64,000 nt of DNA. Source: Immersiella caudata. Taxonomy: Eukaryota; Ascomycota; Sordariomycetes; Sordariales; Lasiosphaeriaceae. Below are positions 1 to 10,228 of the stretch, in pieces (the stretch's first letter is position 1; each line of letters begins with the position of its first letter). The translations under genes were made by a program, and so were the position numbers. Below the pieces are notes generated by a model. That model was not told the origin of the DNA. It saw nothing but the letters and a program-made list of their open reading frames with translations, and searched no databases. Where the stretch lies: assembly GCA_030512335.1 (NCBI GenBank), contig JAULSU010000002.1, positions 248,001-312,000 on the forward strand, written 5' to 3'.

Positions 1-766
1 TGGTGGTGGTGGTGGGGATGAAACGGCGGCTTTGGTGGATGGGGCGGCGGTAAAGCAGCAAAAACGGCACGTATGGGATGCGCAGGTCACATTGCAGATT
101 GTTTCCATTTCCCTGCTGGCGTATCACAAGGTCGGATCCGACGCTCTGATCGGGACTTTCCTCGCCCTGCCAACCGCTCAGGGGTTTGGATTCAGCACAC
201 AGCAGATTGGACTAGTTTTCCTTTCGGAAACTGCCTTTCGCGTCGCCGTGCAGTTCGCCACCGTCTCGGTCGTCATTGACCGTCTCGGCGTGTTGAGGGC
301 ATACCAGTGGGTGTTGGCGCTCTACCCGCTGGCCTACCTTCTCACCCCTTTTCTGCCCAACCTGCGCTTACCGGGCCCAGTTCGTACAACTGTTTTGCTG
401 GTGGATCTATGGTCAAAAGTTGCGCTTTCGTCGGTGGGCTACGTGTGTTCGGCTATTCTGTAAGTTTCTGTCCTTCCAGTCTTGAGAAGGCTGAGTTCTT
501 CACTTACAATGTGAGTTAGAATTACAAACACGACACCTTCGCGAGAAGGCCTCGCTCAAGTGAACGGCGCCGCTGCGTCAGTTGGGTGTCTGGCTCGCTC
601 CCTTGGCCCGTTGATCAGCGGGAAGCTGCTTGCTATTGGTGTTACGACTCGGCACGTGGAAATCGCATTCTGGGCCCTCAGTGGCGTTGCACTCCTAGGA
701 CTGGTGGAAGCGCCCTTTTTGAGAGACGATGTGAGGAGTGAGGGTGGAGGTTCTGGCGACGAGTAA
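1..766 (+). CDS. MFS transporter, C-terminal half (5' end outside window)
   Basis: This is the C-terminal part of a major facilitator superfamily membrane transporter of the 12-TM drug/metabolite type; the substrate is unknown. The frame is open to the left edge and starts inside a Gly- and charge-rich central loop. Exon 1 ends at 459 and exon 2 runs 520-766, separated by a 60-bp intron (GTAAGT donor, TTAG acceptor) that restores phase. Hydrophobic segments follow the loop: one near 85-165, one near 205-285 (FVFLSE to VIDRLG) and one near 300-360. The stretch from TNTTPSREGLAQVNG through GAAASVGCLARSLGP matches the conserved TM10/TM11 region of this MFS type. The protein ends in a short acidic tail after a last membrane helix. 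The family call is strong, the subfamily is not determinable here. Confidence 0.85.
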
Positions 767-1614
767 AAAGGGCATGGCTCGTACGAGTCGGTAGCCATGA
801 CGTCGGTGCCCTAGGCATTGTCAAGTTTTCAGAGGTAACAGATTACTCAGGCATAGGCCGATGCCAGTCACGCCTACTGGAACAAACCATGTGGCGGAGC
901 TTTGGCAGGACGCGTAGTAGCTTTGTCATGACGAACGAGTCCGACGGAAAACATCAGTCTCGGAAGACTTGTACCAAGTTTTGCAACCCATTGGTATCGC
1001 TTTTCAGGGTCGAGCTGACTTTATTGAAGGGGCCCAGGCGGCACAGGTGGCTTAAAAACAAGGCAAGGCGGCACAACAAAAAGCAACTTGGCCCAACCTA
1101 TTTGAGATCGAGTCCTGGTTTGTTGTTCACAACTCCCATCTCATTCTGCGCCCAAGTTGCAATGTATTAACACACTTGGAAAAATAATCGTGCCGGGTGT
1201 CCCGAAGTCAGCGGTTTGCAGAAAGTCTAAGTGCATGTTGAAAATAACCCGGTTACCTGTCCTGACCACACCCCTGAATGCTGCGCCGCTCTCAAACCCA
1301 CCGTCTTTTGCAAGGGCGCGTCAGCTCCCCTAAACAGACATATGACTCGCAAAAGAACGGTCAGACTACAGTTCCTGCGCTGATGCGGCGGCGTCCCGAA
1401 CTTTGGTTTTCATGTCTCCGAAGCTTCGCCGTAAACTTTGGATTGCGATGAAGGCTACCCCTGAAGGGCTGAAAAGGGGCAAACTATCATCCAGGTATAA
1501 AAATGATCCAACACCTCCGGCCATTATCATCATTGCAACTCACTTCCAAGACAGATACCACACTGCTACCTACTCTTCGCAACATCTCCAACTTTCCCAA
1601 CCTTTACAACAACC
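767..1614. other. Intergenic, upstream region of the small secreted protein gene
   Basis: No reading frame here has convincing composition or recognisable domains. The 3' end of the MFS gene and the promoter of the gene at 1615 share this space. The last 75 bases before the ATG are C- and CT-rich, typical of a fungal 5' leader. Confidence 0.5.
1496..1503 (+). promoter_or_regulatory. TATA box of the small secreted protein gene
   Basis: TATAAAAA lies 112 bases before the ATG at 1615 and is followed by a CT-rich leader, a normal arrangement for a highly expressed fungal gene. The assignment rests on motif and spacing only. Confidence 0.45.
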
Positions 1615-2034
1615 ATGAAGTTCACCGCCACCCTCCTCGGCCTCGCCGCCCTCCTCACTTCCACCTCCGCCTCCCCCACCGCAATCCAAACCCGCGCCAT
1701 CACCAGCGCCGACTTCTCCAACTTTGCCGTCTCTTGCAACGGAACTACCTGCACCTACTCCACCTCCATCGTCCTCTCCGACAGCACCGCCTTCTCATGC
1801 ACCCACTCCACCACGGGCGCCACCATCCCTACCAACAGCGGGTTCTGGACTTGCACCGCCGAAGCTCTATTTCTTCGGTTTAACAAGCTTCCTAACCCCA
1901 CGGCGGCGTATCGTATTGTCTTGACTGATGCGCGTGTGCCGGGTTCGTCTATGACGGTTTCGTACTTGTCGCCTGTGGCGGAGTGGCCTGGGGATGCGGC
2001 TTATACGGGCCCCAGTAGCTTTACTGCTGAGTGA
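1615..2034 (+). CDS. Small secreted cysteine-containing protein, possibly AltA1-like
   Basis: Single-exon gene for a 139-residue secreted protein. Residues 1-19 form a signal peptide (MKFTATLLGLAALLTSTSA) followed by a mature domain with four cysteines (41, 46, 62, 80), which could form two disulfides. Strand-like alternation (YSTSIVLSD, AYRIVLTD, MTVSYLSP) suggests a small beta-sandwich or barrel. The pattern of F-S-C about 18 residues before W-T-C, followed by F-L-R-F, loosely recalls the AltA1/AA1-like family of fungal secreted proteins and effectors, but I cannot confirm homology. The ATG follows the leader sequence CAACC-ATG, and a TATA box lies upstream. The role is unknown; an extracellular protein or effector candidate is the safest description. 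Confidence 0.75.
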   Translation: MKFTATLLGLAALLTSTSASPTAIQTRAITSADFSNFAVSCNGTTCTYSTSIVLSDSTAFSCTHSTTGATIPTNSGFWTCTAEALFLRFNKLPNPTAAYRIVLTDARVPGSSMTVSYLSPVAEWPGDAAYTGPSSFTAE

Positions 2035-3319
2035 GGAGGGGGTGAGCGATTGAGCGGAGAGGGGAGGGTTATGGGGCTGGAGCGTTGAGATGGGGGGAGG
2101 AGATGGTGGAAGGAAAATGGGAGGGCCAACAGGAGGGAAAGCACTTTGGCTGGTTGCTTTATTTGTCTGTCGTTACCGGTAGATATAGAGTCTCTATTGA
2201 CATCACTTTGGCTCCAATCACTGTGTTTGCAACGGCGCTTTTCAATCCCCTCTTCCCCGTCCTTTGCCTGGCTTCCAGGCCATCATCCGGATTCCACATA
2301 ACCTGTTCAGTCTTTCCTGTCCTGCGAGATACAAACCAGACACCATGAGCTACGCCAACCGGCCCCCTTTTGCCCCCGCACTTCTCCGAGCATCCACTGC
2401 ATCAGCCCCCTTTTTGTCGCCCTTCTGTACCACACGTGCCGCCGGCTCCTGCCAATTAGTGATCATGAACATCATTGAAGCAGCGAAGAAAACCGCTCTC
2501 TGCGCCTCTGAAGCGCGGGATCGGATTCCTTAAACGAGCCGCTGACATCGGTATAGGTCCTTCTTTGTATGCGCCTCACACGAGATGGTGATAGTTGGGG
2601 AAGGACTGCTTTGGTCGGTAGACGTGTGCGAAGCATTTTTATCGTATGACTCTAGGGCCAAAGGCTAGTAGTCATCTAAACGACTCCGAAATGGGTTAAG
2701 TGGTGTTATAATGAACGAAAAGAGGACCTTGCACGGGAACCGCCAAGTTTAGCATCGTGGTGACGATATTAGTGTAATTACCCCTGGCCGTCTCACCTCT
2801 CCCGCCTCCAAGCAGCCCCGAACCACCAGGAACCCCAAGTCCCCAAGTCCTCTCCTTCAGCATCCCCGCCGACAACAGCTCCATTGTCCCTGCCTTCCTG
2901 TATCTCCCCCTCCCCATTCATCCACGTCCAAAACCACCGCGATACTACCCCCCGGGGCAGGAGGGAGGGTCGACTGGTCGAGTGCAAGATCTTGTTTGGA
3001 ACATATGTGGGAGAGGAGAGGAGGTTTTGTTTTGGCTCAAGGTTTGAGTGCCGGCTCACTAGGCCTCCTTCGTTGAGGTCATTTTGACGCCGAAACAAAA
3101 AAAAGCCACCCTCAGGATACGGCCGTTGCTGTTTTTTTGTTTTTTTTTGGGCTTGCGAAAATGACGTTGATACCCATTCTGTTTGAACACGGGGCCTTGG
3201 TGTTTGTGTTTTTGATACGTTGCGATTGTTTACGGCTTGTAGCCATAAGTCCAAAATCCAAAACCTTGGATGACACTTGGCATCGGACAACTGCGAACAA
3301 AGAATACGTTGCCTCCGCT
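2035..3319. other. Intergenic between convergent genes
   Basis: This lies between the 3' ends of the secreted protein gene (+) and the membrane protein gene (-). Open frames on both strands are short, lack good starts and have no recognisable domains. A T-rich tract sits near 3130-3149. I see no gene here. Confidence 0.45.
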
Positions 3320-4001
3320 TCAAGGACCCAACCCTTTGCGATTCCACATGAATCCAAAGGCAATACTAGTAACACCTACGACAGCCGAGACAACCGTCCA
3401 GGCGACGCCCCAGTCTCCGTAAACCAGTTTCGATACCATAGCGACAACAAACGGAGCCATGGCAAACGCGAGCATCGCAATTGACGTCATGTCCAACGTC
3501 CACACGTCGACAATGTGAAGACCTTGAAACTCCACGAAAGGTAGGCCGGCAGTGTAGCTGTGTCTGGTGGATTGGTACACATCCCTAAGACGCCTAAAAT
3601 ATCCACGTCTCAACGTTAGCAAATATAATAATTTATTGGCCTGACCCAGTACGACGCGGGAGGGCGATAACATATGCTTCTGTGTATCCGAGTCTGTGCG
3701 GGATTCGGTTCCAGTGATCAGACCCAGCACGCTGTGGATCTCGAATGTATTCCGCGTAGCGCGACGCTATCTGCCACTCTTGCAGCTTTTCCTGATTCAT
3801 TCTGTATTCTTCCACTTTGCAACAGGGTGAAGGTGGGTCATGGTATTGATAGCATTCAGAATTAAAAGTTCCGTCATCGTCGTAGAAGCATCCATGTTTC
3901 TGCAGACGCGAGGGGAAACCATAGCGATACGGTTTAGCAACATGCTTCTGGGCCTCAACAATCGTCGCTAGCTTTTCCATTTCGGTCTTGCTATCGGACA
4001 T
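3320..4001 (-). CDS. Two-TM membrane protein of unknown function
   Basis: Predicted 209-residue protein from two exons, 4001-3646 and 3593-3320. The 52-bp intron has a TGCTAAC branch point and a TTTTAG acceptor; its donor, GTCAGG, is weak but is the only one that keeps phase. The first 120 residues are soluble and polar with Cys at positions 38, 50, 60 and 61 (HGCFYDDDG, SECYQY, SPCCKVEEY). The C-terminal part has two hydrophobic helices, SIAMLAFAMAPFVVAMVSKL and a second starting WGVAWTVVSAVVG, ending in a short basic tail. I do not recognise the family. It follows the gene ending at 4115 on the same strand after only 113 bases, so they may share a transcript or act together. Confidence 0.6.
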
Positions 4002-4114
4002 TTAATAAGCTACAAGCATGTTGCTGTCACCATTGGTAGGGAGCCTCTGGATCTGAATCTAAAAGCATTAACAGTATCAGTACAACTTGATCCAAATGTC
4101 CAAAGGTTCTGACT

Positions 4115-4957
4115 TTATTGAGAAATCACCTTTCCAATCCGAACCTTCTTCACCCCGTAGCCAAACAACTCAAGGAGTTCACGAAGAAAGTTACCAGCTC
4201 TTCTCTCGAGCCACTGTTCGCGCAGTTGCTGCCACTGACTTTCGGGATTGATCCCCTCGATGAAAGCGACAAAGGCTGAGCCAAGTCGGTCAGTTCCGTT
4301 TCCGTCGTAGCAAACAATGGACCGCTGAGTTCCCAAGCCCGTGGTCAGTGAAGGTCCGCCCGCGCTCGCCGCGCCTGTGGTCGACGTGCCGGTGGAGGTC
4401 TCTGTGGTGGGCTTGCGATTCTTGGTTGCATATGTCTCTTCCTCCTCACTCTTATCATCCGAATCGGCAATGAGAACCCCTTGGTCAGCAAAGGACGGGA
4501 TTAATCCAAAAACCTTGGCAAAGCGCAAGGTCACCGTCTCCGAGGAAGATGGTGCCGCGGTCTCTGTTTGTCCCCTTGGTACTCCTTGCCTGGGATTGTT
4601 CGTCCCATCACCACCCGGCCCGTCACTCGGGGATAGGGGCGTTGTCGCCGCATCTTGGCGAGTTATTTCGTTTCCCGGTTGATCGAGCGCCTGGGGAGGA
4701 GGACCTGTGAATCTGGGGAGTGGGGAAGCTGAGTGTGCTCGATTTCTAAGCCAGGACGGGAGATGATCGCGAAGTTTTCCCCACATCCACCATCTGTCCG
4801 CTTGACCTTGTGGGGACCAGCGCCGGAATAGGGTGACTTCCCGATCCGCAGTTCCCTCGGGGTCGCTTTCCCGTCGACGATGGTGAGATGAAGGTGGAAA
4901 ATGTGCCTCTTGGGGCCGGGTTACGCCGTGCTCGACCGAATCCATTGTCAAGGCCAT
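4115..4957 (-). CDS. Hypothetical protein with disordered N-terminal half
   Basis: Open frame giving 280 residues from the ATG at 4957. The frame extends upstream to 5089 without an ATG, so an extra 5' exon is possible; a second Met lies at 4945. The first ~190 residues are rich in Pro, Ser, Thr, Gly and charges and look disordered. The C-terminal ~70 residues look folded, with CYDGNGTDRLGSAFVAFIEG then a helix-rich stretch (QWQQLREQWLERRAGNFLRE) ending in GYGVKKVRIGK. A GTGATT site after that GK and a TTTTAG at 4059 allow an alternative short last exon. No function can be assigned. It lies 113 bases upstream of the membrane protein gene on the same strand. Confidence 0.5.
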   Translation of the reverse strand: MALTMDSVEHGVTRPQEAHFPPSSHHRRRESDPEGTADREVTLFRRWSPQGQADRWWMWGKLRDHLPSWLRNRAHSASPLPRFTGPPPQALDQPGNEITRQDAATTPLSPSDGPGGDGTNNPRQGVPRGQTETAAPSSSETVTLRFAKVFGLIPSFADQGVLIADSDDKSEEEETYATKNRKPTTETSTGTSTTGAASAGGPSLTTGLGTQRSIVCYDGNGTDRLGSAFVAFIEGINPESQWQQLREQWLERRAGNFLRELLELFGYGVKKVRIGKVISQ

Positions 4958-6046
4958 TCTGGAACAGGATATTGAGTGGAAGAGTAAAGTTGGGCAAGGG
5001 TGGGGAAAGGTTGGAAAGCGATTTGGGAAGGGCAAGCTCGAAGCGCAAGGCTCCGGTGACCGCCTGCCACTTTCAGTCGAAAAGGACAAGAGTTACCTAG
5101 GCAGCTGCGGCCTAAATTTCATTTTCTAATCACGGTTCAAAACGCAGCTCCTAGCATGAGCACCGGTTTTTCTGCGGCGACTGCGTTAGCTGGTAACACG
5201 GTGGGCCTGCCGGAACATCACGTAGCAGTGTTCCACAACAGGATGCAGCAATCGGGGTCGGGAAAACAGCGAAGAACCTTCCAACAGCAAGTGGCCACGT
5301 TCCTCTCTTCCATATTCGACAAGACCATCCAACTTGCAGTGGAATTGGGGCATCGGGAAAGACGGGCAGCCTGTTGAAGACGACGGGACCTTTGTTAAGG
5401 CTGAAAATGCGATTGTTCTCTTGACATGAACCGGTGTTGCATATCGCGATGGTAAGCTTCCATTGCAAAGCCAGGAGTCTTTGTCAGGGAATAAGAAATG
5501 CGGTTGAACCCGTGCTCGTTCAGCCAGCCACTTGGGTCGCGCATGGGGACGACGCGGGGAAGCAAGGGAGCTTTATCCGTACAGGGAGCGGATACCCGCT
5601 GTGAAAATGGAATGGAGCATTTGCACAAAGGGCTTTACAGAGCATCACAAAATTGATGTAGCATCCAGACAGGCTTCCAAATGTTTTCTTCACCTGGTGT
5701 CTGGAAAAAAATCATGGATCCGATCCAGGGTCCCGGTACCATGGCCCTTTCGCAGTGCGGGGTTTCAGGGTCCTGTTCTCGATGCGGATTGACTGGGGAG
5801 TGGCAGGGGGGGAAAGCTAGGTTATCTCCACATGTTCGCTTGTGCAGCCATTTGGCCCCTGAAAAAATGTGCCAAGAATCAATAAAATATCCATGGCGGG
5901 TTACCCCTTTCGGACACGAATTTCAGCCCTTCGGAGCAGGTGGTCGGATTGTTTGCCCAAGACGCAAGTTCACGCCTCCTCGATCAGAGGCCATTCCCAT
6001 TCTCTCAGGCCCCATCCCACAGTCGCTACCGTTTCCCGCCCGCAAC
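4958..6046. other. Intergenic between divergent genes
   Basis: Space between the 5' ends of the gene at 4957 (-) and the secreted protein at 6047 (+). The open frame continues to 5089 on the minus strand and may hold more of that gene. Other frames are short with no domain I recognise. Confidence 0.4.
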
Positions 6047-6960
6047 ATGCTCCCCCTCGCCCTCCTGGCCGTGCTGGCCAGCGTCGGACCGACTGTTGCG
6101 CTCTCGAAATGCGCGTGCAAGAGAAACCGGCGCTGTCCATCCTCAAGGCCGAGACCGCGTCTGAGTTTTGCTCCTCGTTTCTCAATCTCGAGCCGCAGAC
6201 GACGTCGACAACCATTTACCCAAGCACGACCATCGCCACGACACTCGTCCGCTCCGTCACCGAAACCACCACGGTGCCCCTGACGCTCGAGGAAGTCAGC
6301 TTCTCCACCTCGACAACGACGGCTACCATCACTACCATGACGAGCTACGCGCGCGACGGCGGTCCCGTCAACAAACGCACCGTCTCTTTCCCCGACAGCG
6401 GCCCGACAACCCCCGCGGGACTTGAGGAGCACCCCTCCTCCGCCATCAGCACCGCCTGCCTCTGCTACATCACTACCCCCTCTTCCATTCCGACCGAAAC
6501 CATCACCTTCACGTCGGCATACACCAGTTTCTCCTCGGCCACAAGCGACCTGACCGTCTCGACTGTCACCGAGTCCACCACCGTCGCCACCTCCACCACA
6601 ACCACCGTCGTCCCGGCCCAAACAACCACAATTGCATGGCTCCCCAACGGCCGATCTTTCACCTTTGTCCAGACCTACACCAACCACTGCGTCCCCATCA
6701 ACTACCAAACCTGGAACGTCAACCTCAGCTTCCCCACCTACGTGACCCCCAGCTTCGAATATGCCTTTCAGTGGTGCGCCGCCAAGTGCCAGAATACAGC
6801 CGGGTGCACACAGGTTTGGGTGGGCTATGACGGGGGGAACTGGTTTGATTGTATAACGGGGATGACGGGGACGTATGGGTGGGACGCGTCGGAGGTGCAG
6901 TGCGAATATCCCCCGGTGCAGCCGAATACTTGGTGGTTTGATGTTGCGGTCCCGAATTGA
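6047..6960 (+). CDS. Secreted Thr/Ser-rich protein with Cys-rich C-terminal domain, frame-broken
   Basis: The ATG at 6047 starts a clear signal peptide (MLPLALLAVLASVGPTVA) followed by KCACKRNRRC in one frame. The rest of the protein, from LSILKAETASEFCSSFL at about 6134 to the stop at 6960, is in another frame. No GT-AG intron can join them, and one missing base near 6125-6135 would. The body is a mucin-like Thr/Ser region with repeats of TTTAT and TESTTVAT type, likely heavily O-glycosylated. The last ~100 residues have six cysteines in an Apple/PAN- or WSC-like spacing (NHCVPINYQTW, FQWCAAKCQNTAGC, WFDCITG, VQCEYPP). It is probably a wall or cell-surface glycoprotein. Whether the break is real decay or an assembly error is open. 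Confidence 0.6.
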
Positions 6961-8574
6961 GGGGGGTCTTGTCTTTTATATGATGTTGAGTGTGGTTTTT
7001 GCAATGTCCGACTTCTGGGAGCTCTAAGGACGATAACGAAGTTCAAGGGGTTAAGAATTGCCTGGAAGATTGACTGGAGGGTCAGTTACAGGGTGAGTCC
7101 GTGCAGGAGAAATACATTTGAACATCGGACCCAGAACTGAAAGCGTTACTCTAGCCACTTTGTTTACAAAACACGGTTGCGGCACCAGCTGGCACCCGAC
7201 CTACGCGGCTACAAGCCCCGTTGTGAAGCCCGTGACTGTTTTCCCCACTTTTGCTCGGGCTCAAAGGGAAATCAGGATCGGAGGGGGAGAAGAGGGTGCC
7301 CTGCGGTCCCAGTGGCCTGGTTGGGGGCCAGGGGCAAGGAAGGGGTGCGGCAAAGCGCAAACGCATGCAATGCGGGGGTCGCTACTAATCAATCCGCCGA
7401 AGCGTTGGGGACAAGACTCGCAAAATGCCATCCCCAATGGCTAACGCGGGTGACAACTTTTCACTCTTTCGACGACCTGCGGGAAGTATATGTGGACGAT
7501 CCTGGGATGGGGGAGGGGGGGGGGGGGGGGCGCGGCTAGGTTGATGTATTTTGTTTTAGATTGGCTTGAGTGCATGGCTGGGATTGGATGTCACTAGGTT
7601 GACTACCCAATGCGCTGTTGCTGTAAGAGCATGCTGGTGTTGAGTTTCGCTTAGATGGACAGAGTATAATGTCATGCTGGGTGAACGGCTTGTGGATGTT
7701 TCTGCGTTGGGATCCTGACTTCGGTCGGGAACTGAAGAGGAGGCGAGAAATGTGTTTGTCAGTACGAGATTGATTTGAGTCCCAAGTCGTTGGACAAGGC
7801 CCTGGGGATGAGCTCTTTGTAGCTGTTGACACTGGTGATGGGACTCAGAAAGTCTTGCTATTGCTTGGAGAGTCCTTTAGAGGATAGGGTTTGGTGAAGG
7901 GTGTCGATTTCCCGGCCTGACAGCTTGTGTTGATGCAGGCCTGTGTAACCCTCCATTCAAGTTTATTACCTTTTTCAACTCGAGTGATTCCAATCCGTGG
8001 GATCTTCACGAGGAGTAATCGCCACGCATGAACAGGCAGGACACGACAAAGTCCAATGACACGATGCAGGATCACACTAATGACTTCATCGCACCTGCTC
8101 CATGACGCGGCAGCCCCCCATCCTCCGACCACCGAATTGGCGGTTTCCAAGATCCATGCTGCCCAATCTCAACAGCCAAGCATTTTCTCACACACACTGA
8201 TTAAACTGGGGCCCGATGGAATCCTTCCAGCGCCCAGCACCCCCGTTGGGAGCGGGCCAAGGCTGGAAAATGCGCAATCTTATGTGAGACGGGCCGCAGC
8301 CACGCGCTTCCCATTGGGCGCATCGACGCCTTTCGTCCGCACTTGGCTGTTTTTAGCCAGGCGGCGGGGCGATCCATTTACAATCTTCTTCGCCAACGGT
8401 TCTCGAGTGTCCGGAAGGCGGGAGTCGCGGCTGTGCAACGTGGAGAATCGTGAAAATAAAAAAAAACATGACGCTCCCACTTTCCTATCATTCTGCCCCA
8501 TTTACATTCGATCTCAACTTGCAGTGAGCCGGCCCAAAGACTTCAGAGTCGAATTCAGGTTCATCACCGCCACC
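6961..8574. other. Intergenic
   Basis: About 1.6 kb without a supportable gene. Several overlapping open frames of 70-120 codons occur on both strands but none has a consistent composition, signal peptide or domain. It contains a 16-base G run at 7515-7530. The last 100 bases before 8575 are the promoter and leader of the BIM1-like gene. Confidence 0.5.
7515..7530 (+). repeat. 16-base poly-G run
   Basis: An uninterrupted run of 16 G, preceded by GGGGGA and similar G clusters. It could be prone to slippage or form a quadruplex on this strand, but no function is evident. Confidence 0.9.
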
Positions 8575-9380
8575 ATGAAATCAACAACCCTCCTCTCCAC
8601 CCTCTCCCTGGGCATTGTTGCCGTTGAAGGCCACACGGTAATAAACTACCCCCCCTGGCGCGGCAACAACCTCCTCTCCAACTCCTCCTTCCCCTTCGGC
8701 ATGGCACGCACCTACCCCTGCGGCGGCCACCCCATGACCACCAACCGCACTCACTACCCCCTCGACGGCTCCGGCGCCTTCGCCTTCGAACCCGGCTGGT
8801 CTCCCGGCCACGGCCTCAATGCCGTGTATATCAACCTCTGCCTGGGTCCGGAGGAGGGGAGCGACGCGACCGAAGTGAGGAATTGCAGCTTGACGATTAT
8901 GGGGCCGTTGGAGCTCAAGGGGCCGACGGATGAGCAGTATGCGGGGCAGGTGTGTGTACCGCGGTTGGGGCTGCCGAGGGGGGTGACGCCGAGGGCGGGG
9001 GATTTGGCGAGTTTGCAGATTGTGCAGGTTGTCAAGCACGGGGCGGCGCTGTATAGTGTGAGTACCTCTTTATTATCTCTGGGTTTGGTTTTGGGTTTGG
9101 ATTGGGTGTTCTTGCCTCTCTGGTAATGAATGGGAAGGTGTTGTGAGATGGGGCGCGGGCTGACACACAACAGTGCGCGGATATCATCTTTACGGATGAC
9201 GCGGCGCTCATTCCGGCTGTGAATGAGACCAACTGCTTCAACTCGTCGGGAATCAGCCTCAAACCGGCGGGTTTCCATGCGCACGAAGCCGCCGTGAGCG
9301 GAGCAACTACGGCGGTGACACAGCTCTCGGGTGTCCTCTCGATGGGGATGGGGCTGTTGGTGTTTGGATATTTGTTGTGA
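8575..9380 (+). CDS. BIM1-like (X325, LPMO-like) copper protein, GPI-anchored
   Basis: Protein of 229 residues from exons 8575-9057 and 9174-9380; the 116-bp intron has a GTGAGT donor, CTGAC branch point and ACAG acceptor. The signal peptide ends in VEG just before HTVINYPPWRG, so the mature chain starts with His. A mature N-terminal His followed by this aromatic/Pro motif is the mark of the X325/BIM1-like group, whose N-terminal amine and His side chain bind Cu(II) in a His-brace-like site. These proteins resemble lytic polysaccharide monooxygenases but are linked to copper acquisition rather than polysaccharide oxidation. Six cysteines (PCGGHP, NLCLGP, RNCSL, QVCVP, CADII, TNCF) fit three disulfides. 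The C-terminal hydrophobic tail after a Ser/Gly site fits a GPI anchor. The start has a CACCATG context. Confidence 0.88.
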
Positions 9381-9737
9381 GGGGTAGATTTCACGACATG
9401 TCTGTGGAACTAGAAGGGGGCTTCTTGTACATGTTTTTTTTATAGTGTTAGAGCCATTCCTGTGCCACTGCTGTGTCACGTATATGCAAATAGCCTCCGG
9501 CTCGCTGCTCAGGCAGCTCCTTGGGAGCAGCTCACCGCGGCGCACAATAATAGAAAGCCGAACCAGGCCCTTAACTCATGTTGGGCGTTCGAATGTGTGG
9601 ATATAATGCCTGGAAGCCCAGTTCCAACAGCCTTGCATCCGAAATAGTCACTGAAACGGCCGTCTGTGGTTCTAACATTGTTTGTCTCTGCAAGTACGAG
9701 AAGCATTAGCAGTTTTCCCCCTAGACTCCAACGGCAC
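9381..9737. other. Intergenic between convergent genes
   Basis: Space of 357 bases between the 3' ends of the BIM1-like gene and the coiled-coil gene. Nothing supportable is seen in it. Confidence 0.5.
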
Positions 9738-10228
9738 TCATAGTGCTGGTGTGTTCTTCTTCTTCTCCCTTTCTGCGTCCACCTGGTTCATCCTCTCCTG
9801 TTCGAACCTGCGCTGCCTGTCATCCTCCTCCTCCCGTTTGATCTGACGCTGCCTGTCCTCCTCTTCCTGCTTGATCCTGCGCTCCCTATGCTCCTCCTCC
9901 TGTATAATATTTCGCTGTTTGTCCTCTTCCTCCTGTTTAACCTCGCGTTCCTTCTCCTCCGCCACCCTTCTTCTCTCTCCCTCTTGCTGTTCCTTGCACA
10001 CCCTGTCCTCTTCCTCTTGCTTGATCTTCCGCTGCCTATCCCCTGCTTCCTGTCTGATCTTGCGCTGCTTGTCCTCTTGCTCGATCTTACGAGCTCTGTC
10101 CTCCACTTCTTGGCGGACGCGCTGCTGCCTTGCCTCGTCCTCTCGAGCTTCGGCTTTGAATTCTTTATCTTCTTCTTGGCCCATCCGGCAGCCGCGACAG
10201 CAGCGGCCCCAAGCAAGAACTCAGCCAT
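9738..10228 (-). CDS. Repeat-built coiled-coil protein with frame-shifted N-terminus
   Basis: The main frame, 10184-9738, encodes 148 residues starting MGQEEDKEFK and consisting almost wholly of Glu, Lys, Arg and Gln. It is built from near-11-residue units of the type DRQRKIKQEEE, seen about six times, which suits a long charged helix or hendecad coiled coil. Just upstream, in another frame, an ATG at 10228 starts MAEFLLGAAAVAAAGWAKKK, a hydrophobic Ala-rich segment that looks like a natural N-terminus (short membrane anchor or helix). A one-base shift in the purine-rich AAGAAGAAGATAAAG stretch near 10170 would join the two. Either the short frame is used alone or the gene is frame-broken. 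The function is unknown, and because both frames are open across the repeats, ORF length alone is weak support. Confidence 0.5.
9790..10125 (-). repeat. 33-bp coding minisatellite
   Basis: Degenerate tandem units of about 33 bases, each encoding roughly DRQRxIKQEEE, give the coiled-coil protein its periodicity. Units differ by point changes and one carries extra residues (EGERRRVAEEKERE). Copy number is likely to vary between strains. Confidence 0.65.

Noticed and set aside
2793..3375. Overlapping minus-strand ORFs of 87-184 codons
   Set aside because: No domains, many rare residues and no agreement between frames; they lie in the 3' space of convergent genes.
3320..4957. A single gene spanning both minus-strand unknown genes
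   Set aside because: I tried donors around 4123 and acceptors between 4059 and 3992; every join meets a stop or breaks phase.
5681..6283. 200-codon plus-strand ORF overlapping the Thr-rich secreted protein
   Set aside because: Only its short segment from 6047 (signal peptide and Cys motif) looks real; the rest is low-complexity Arg/Pro/Ser.
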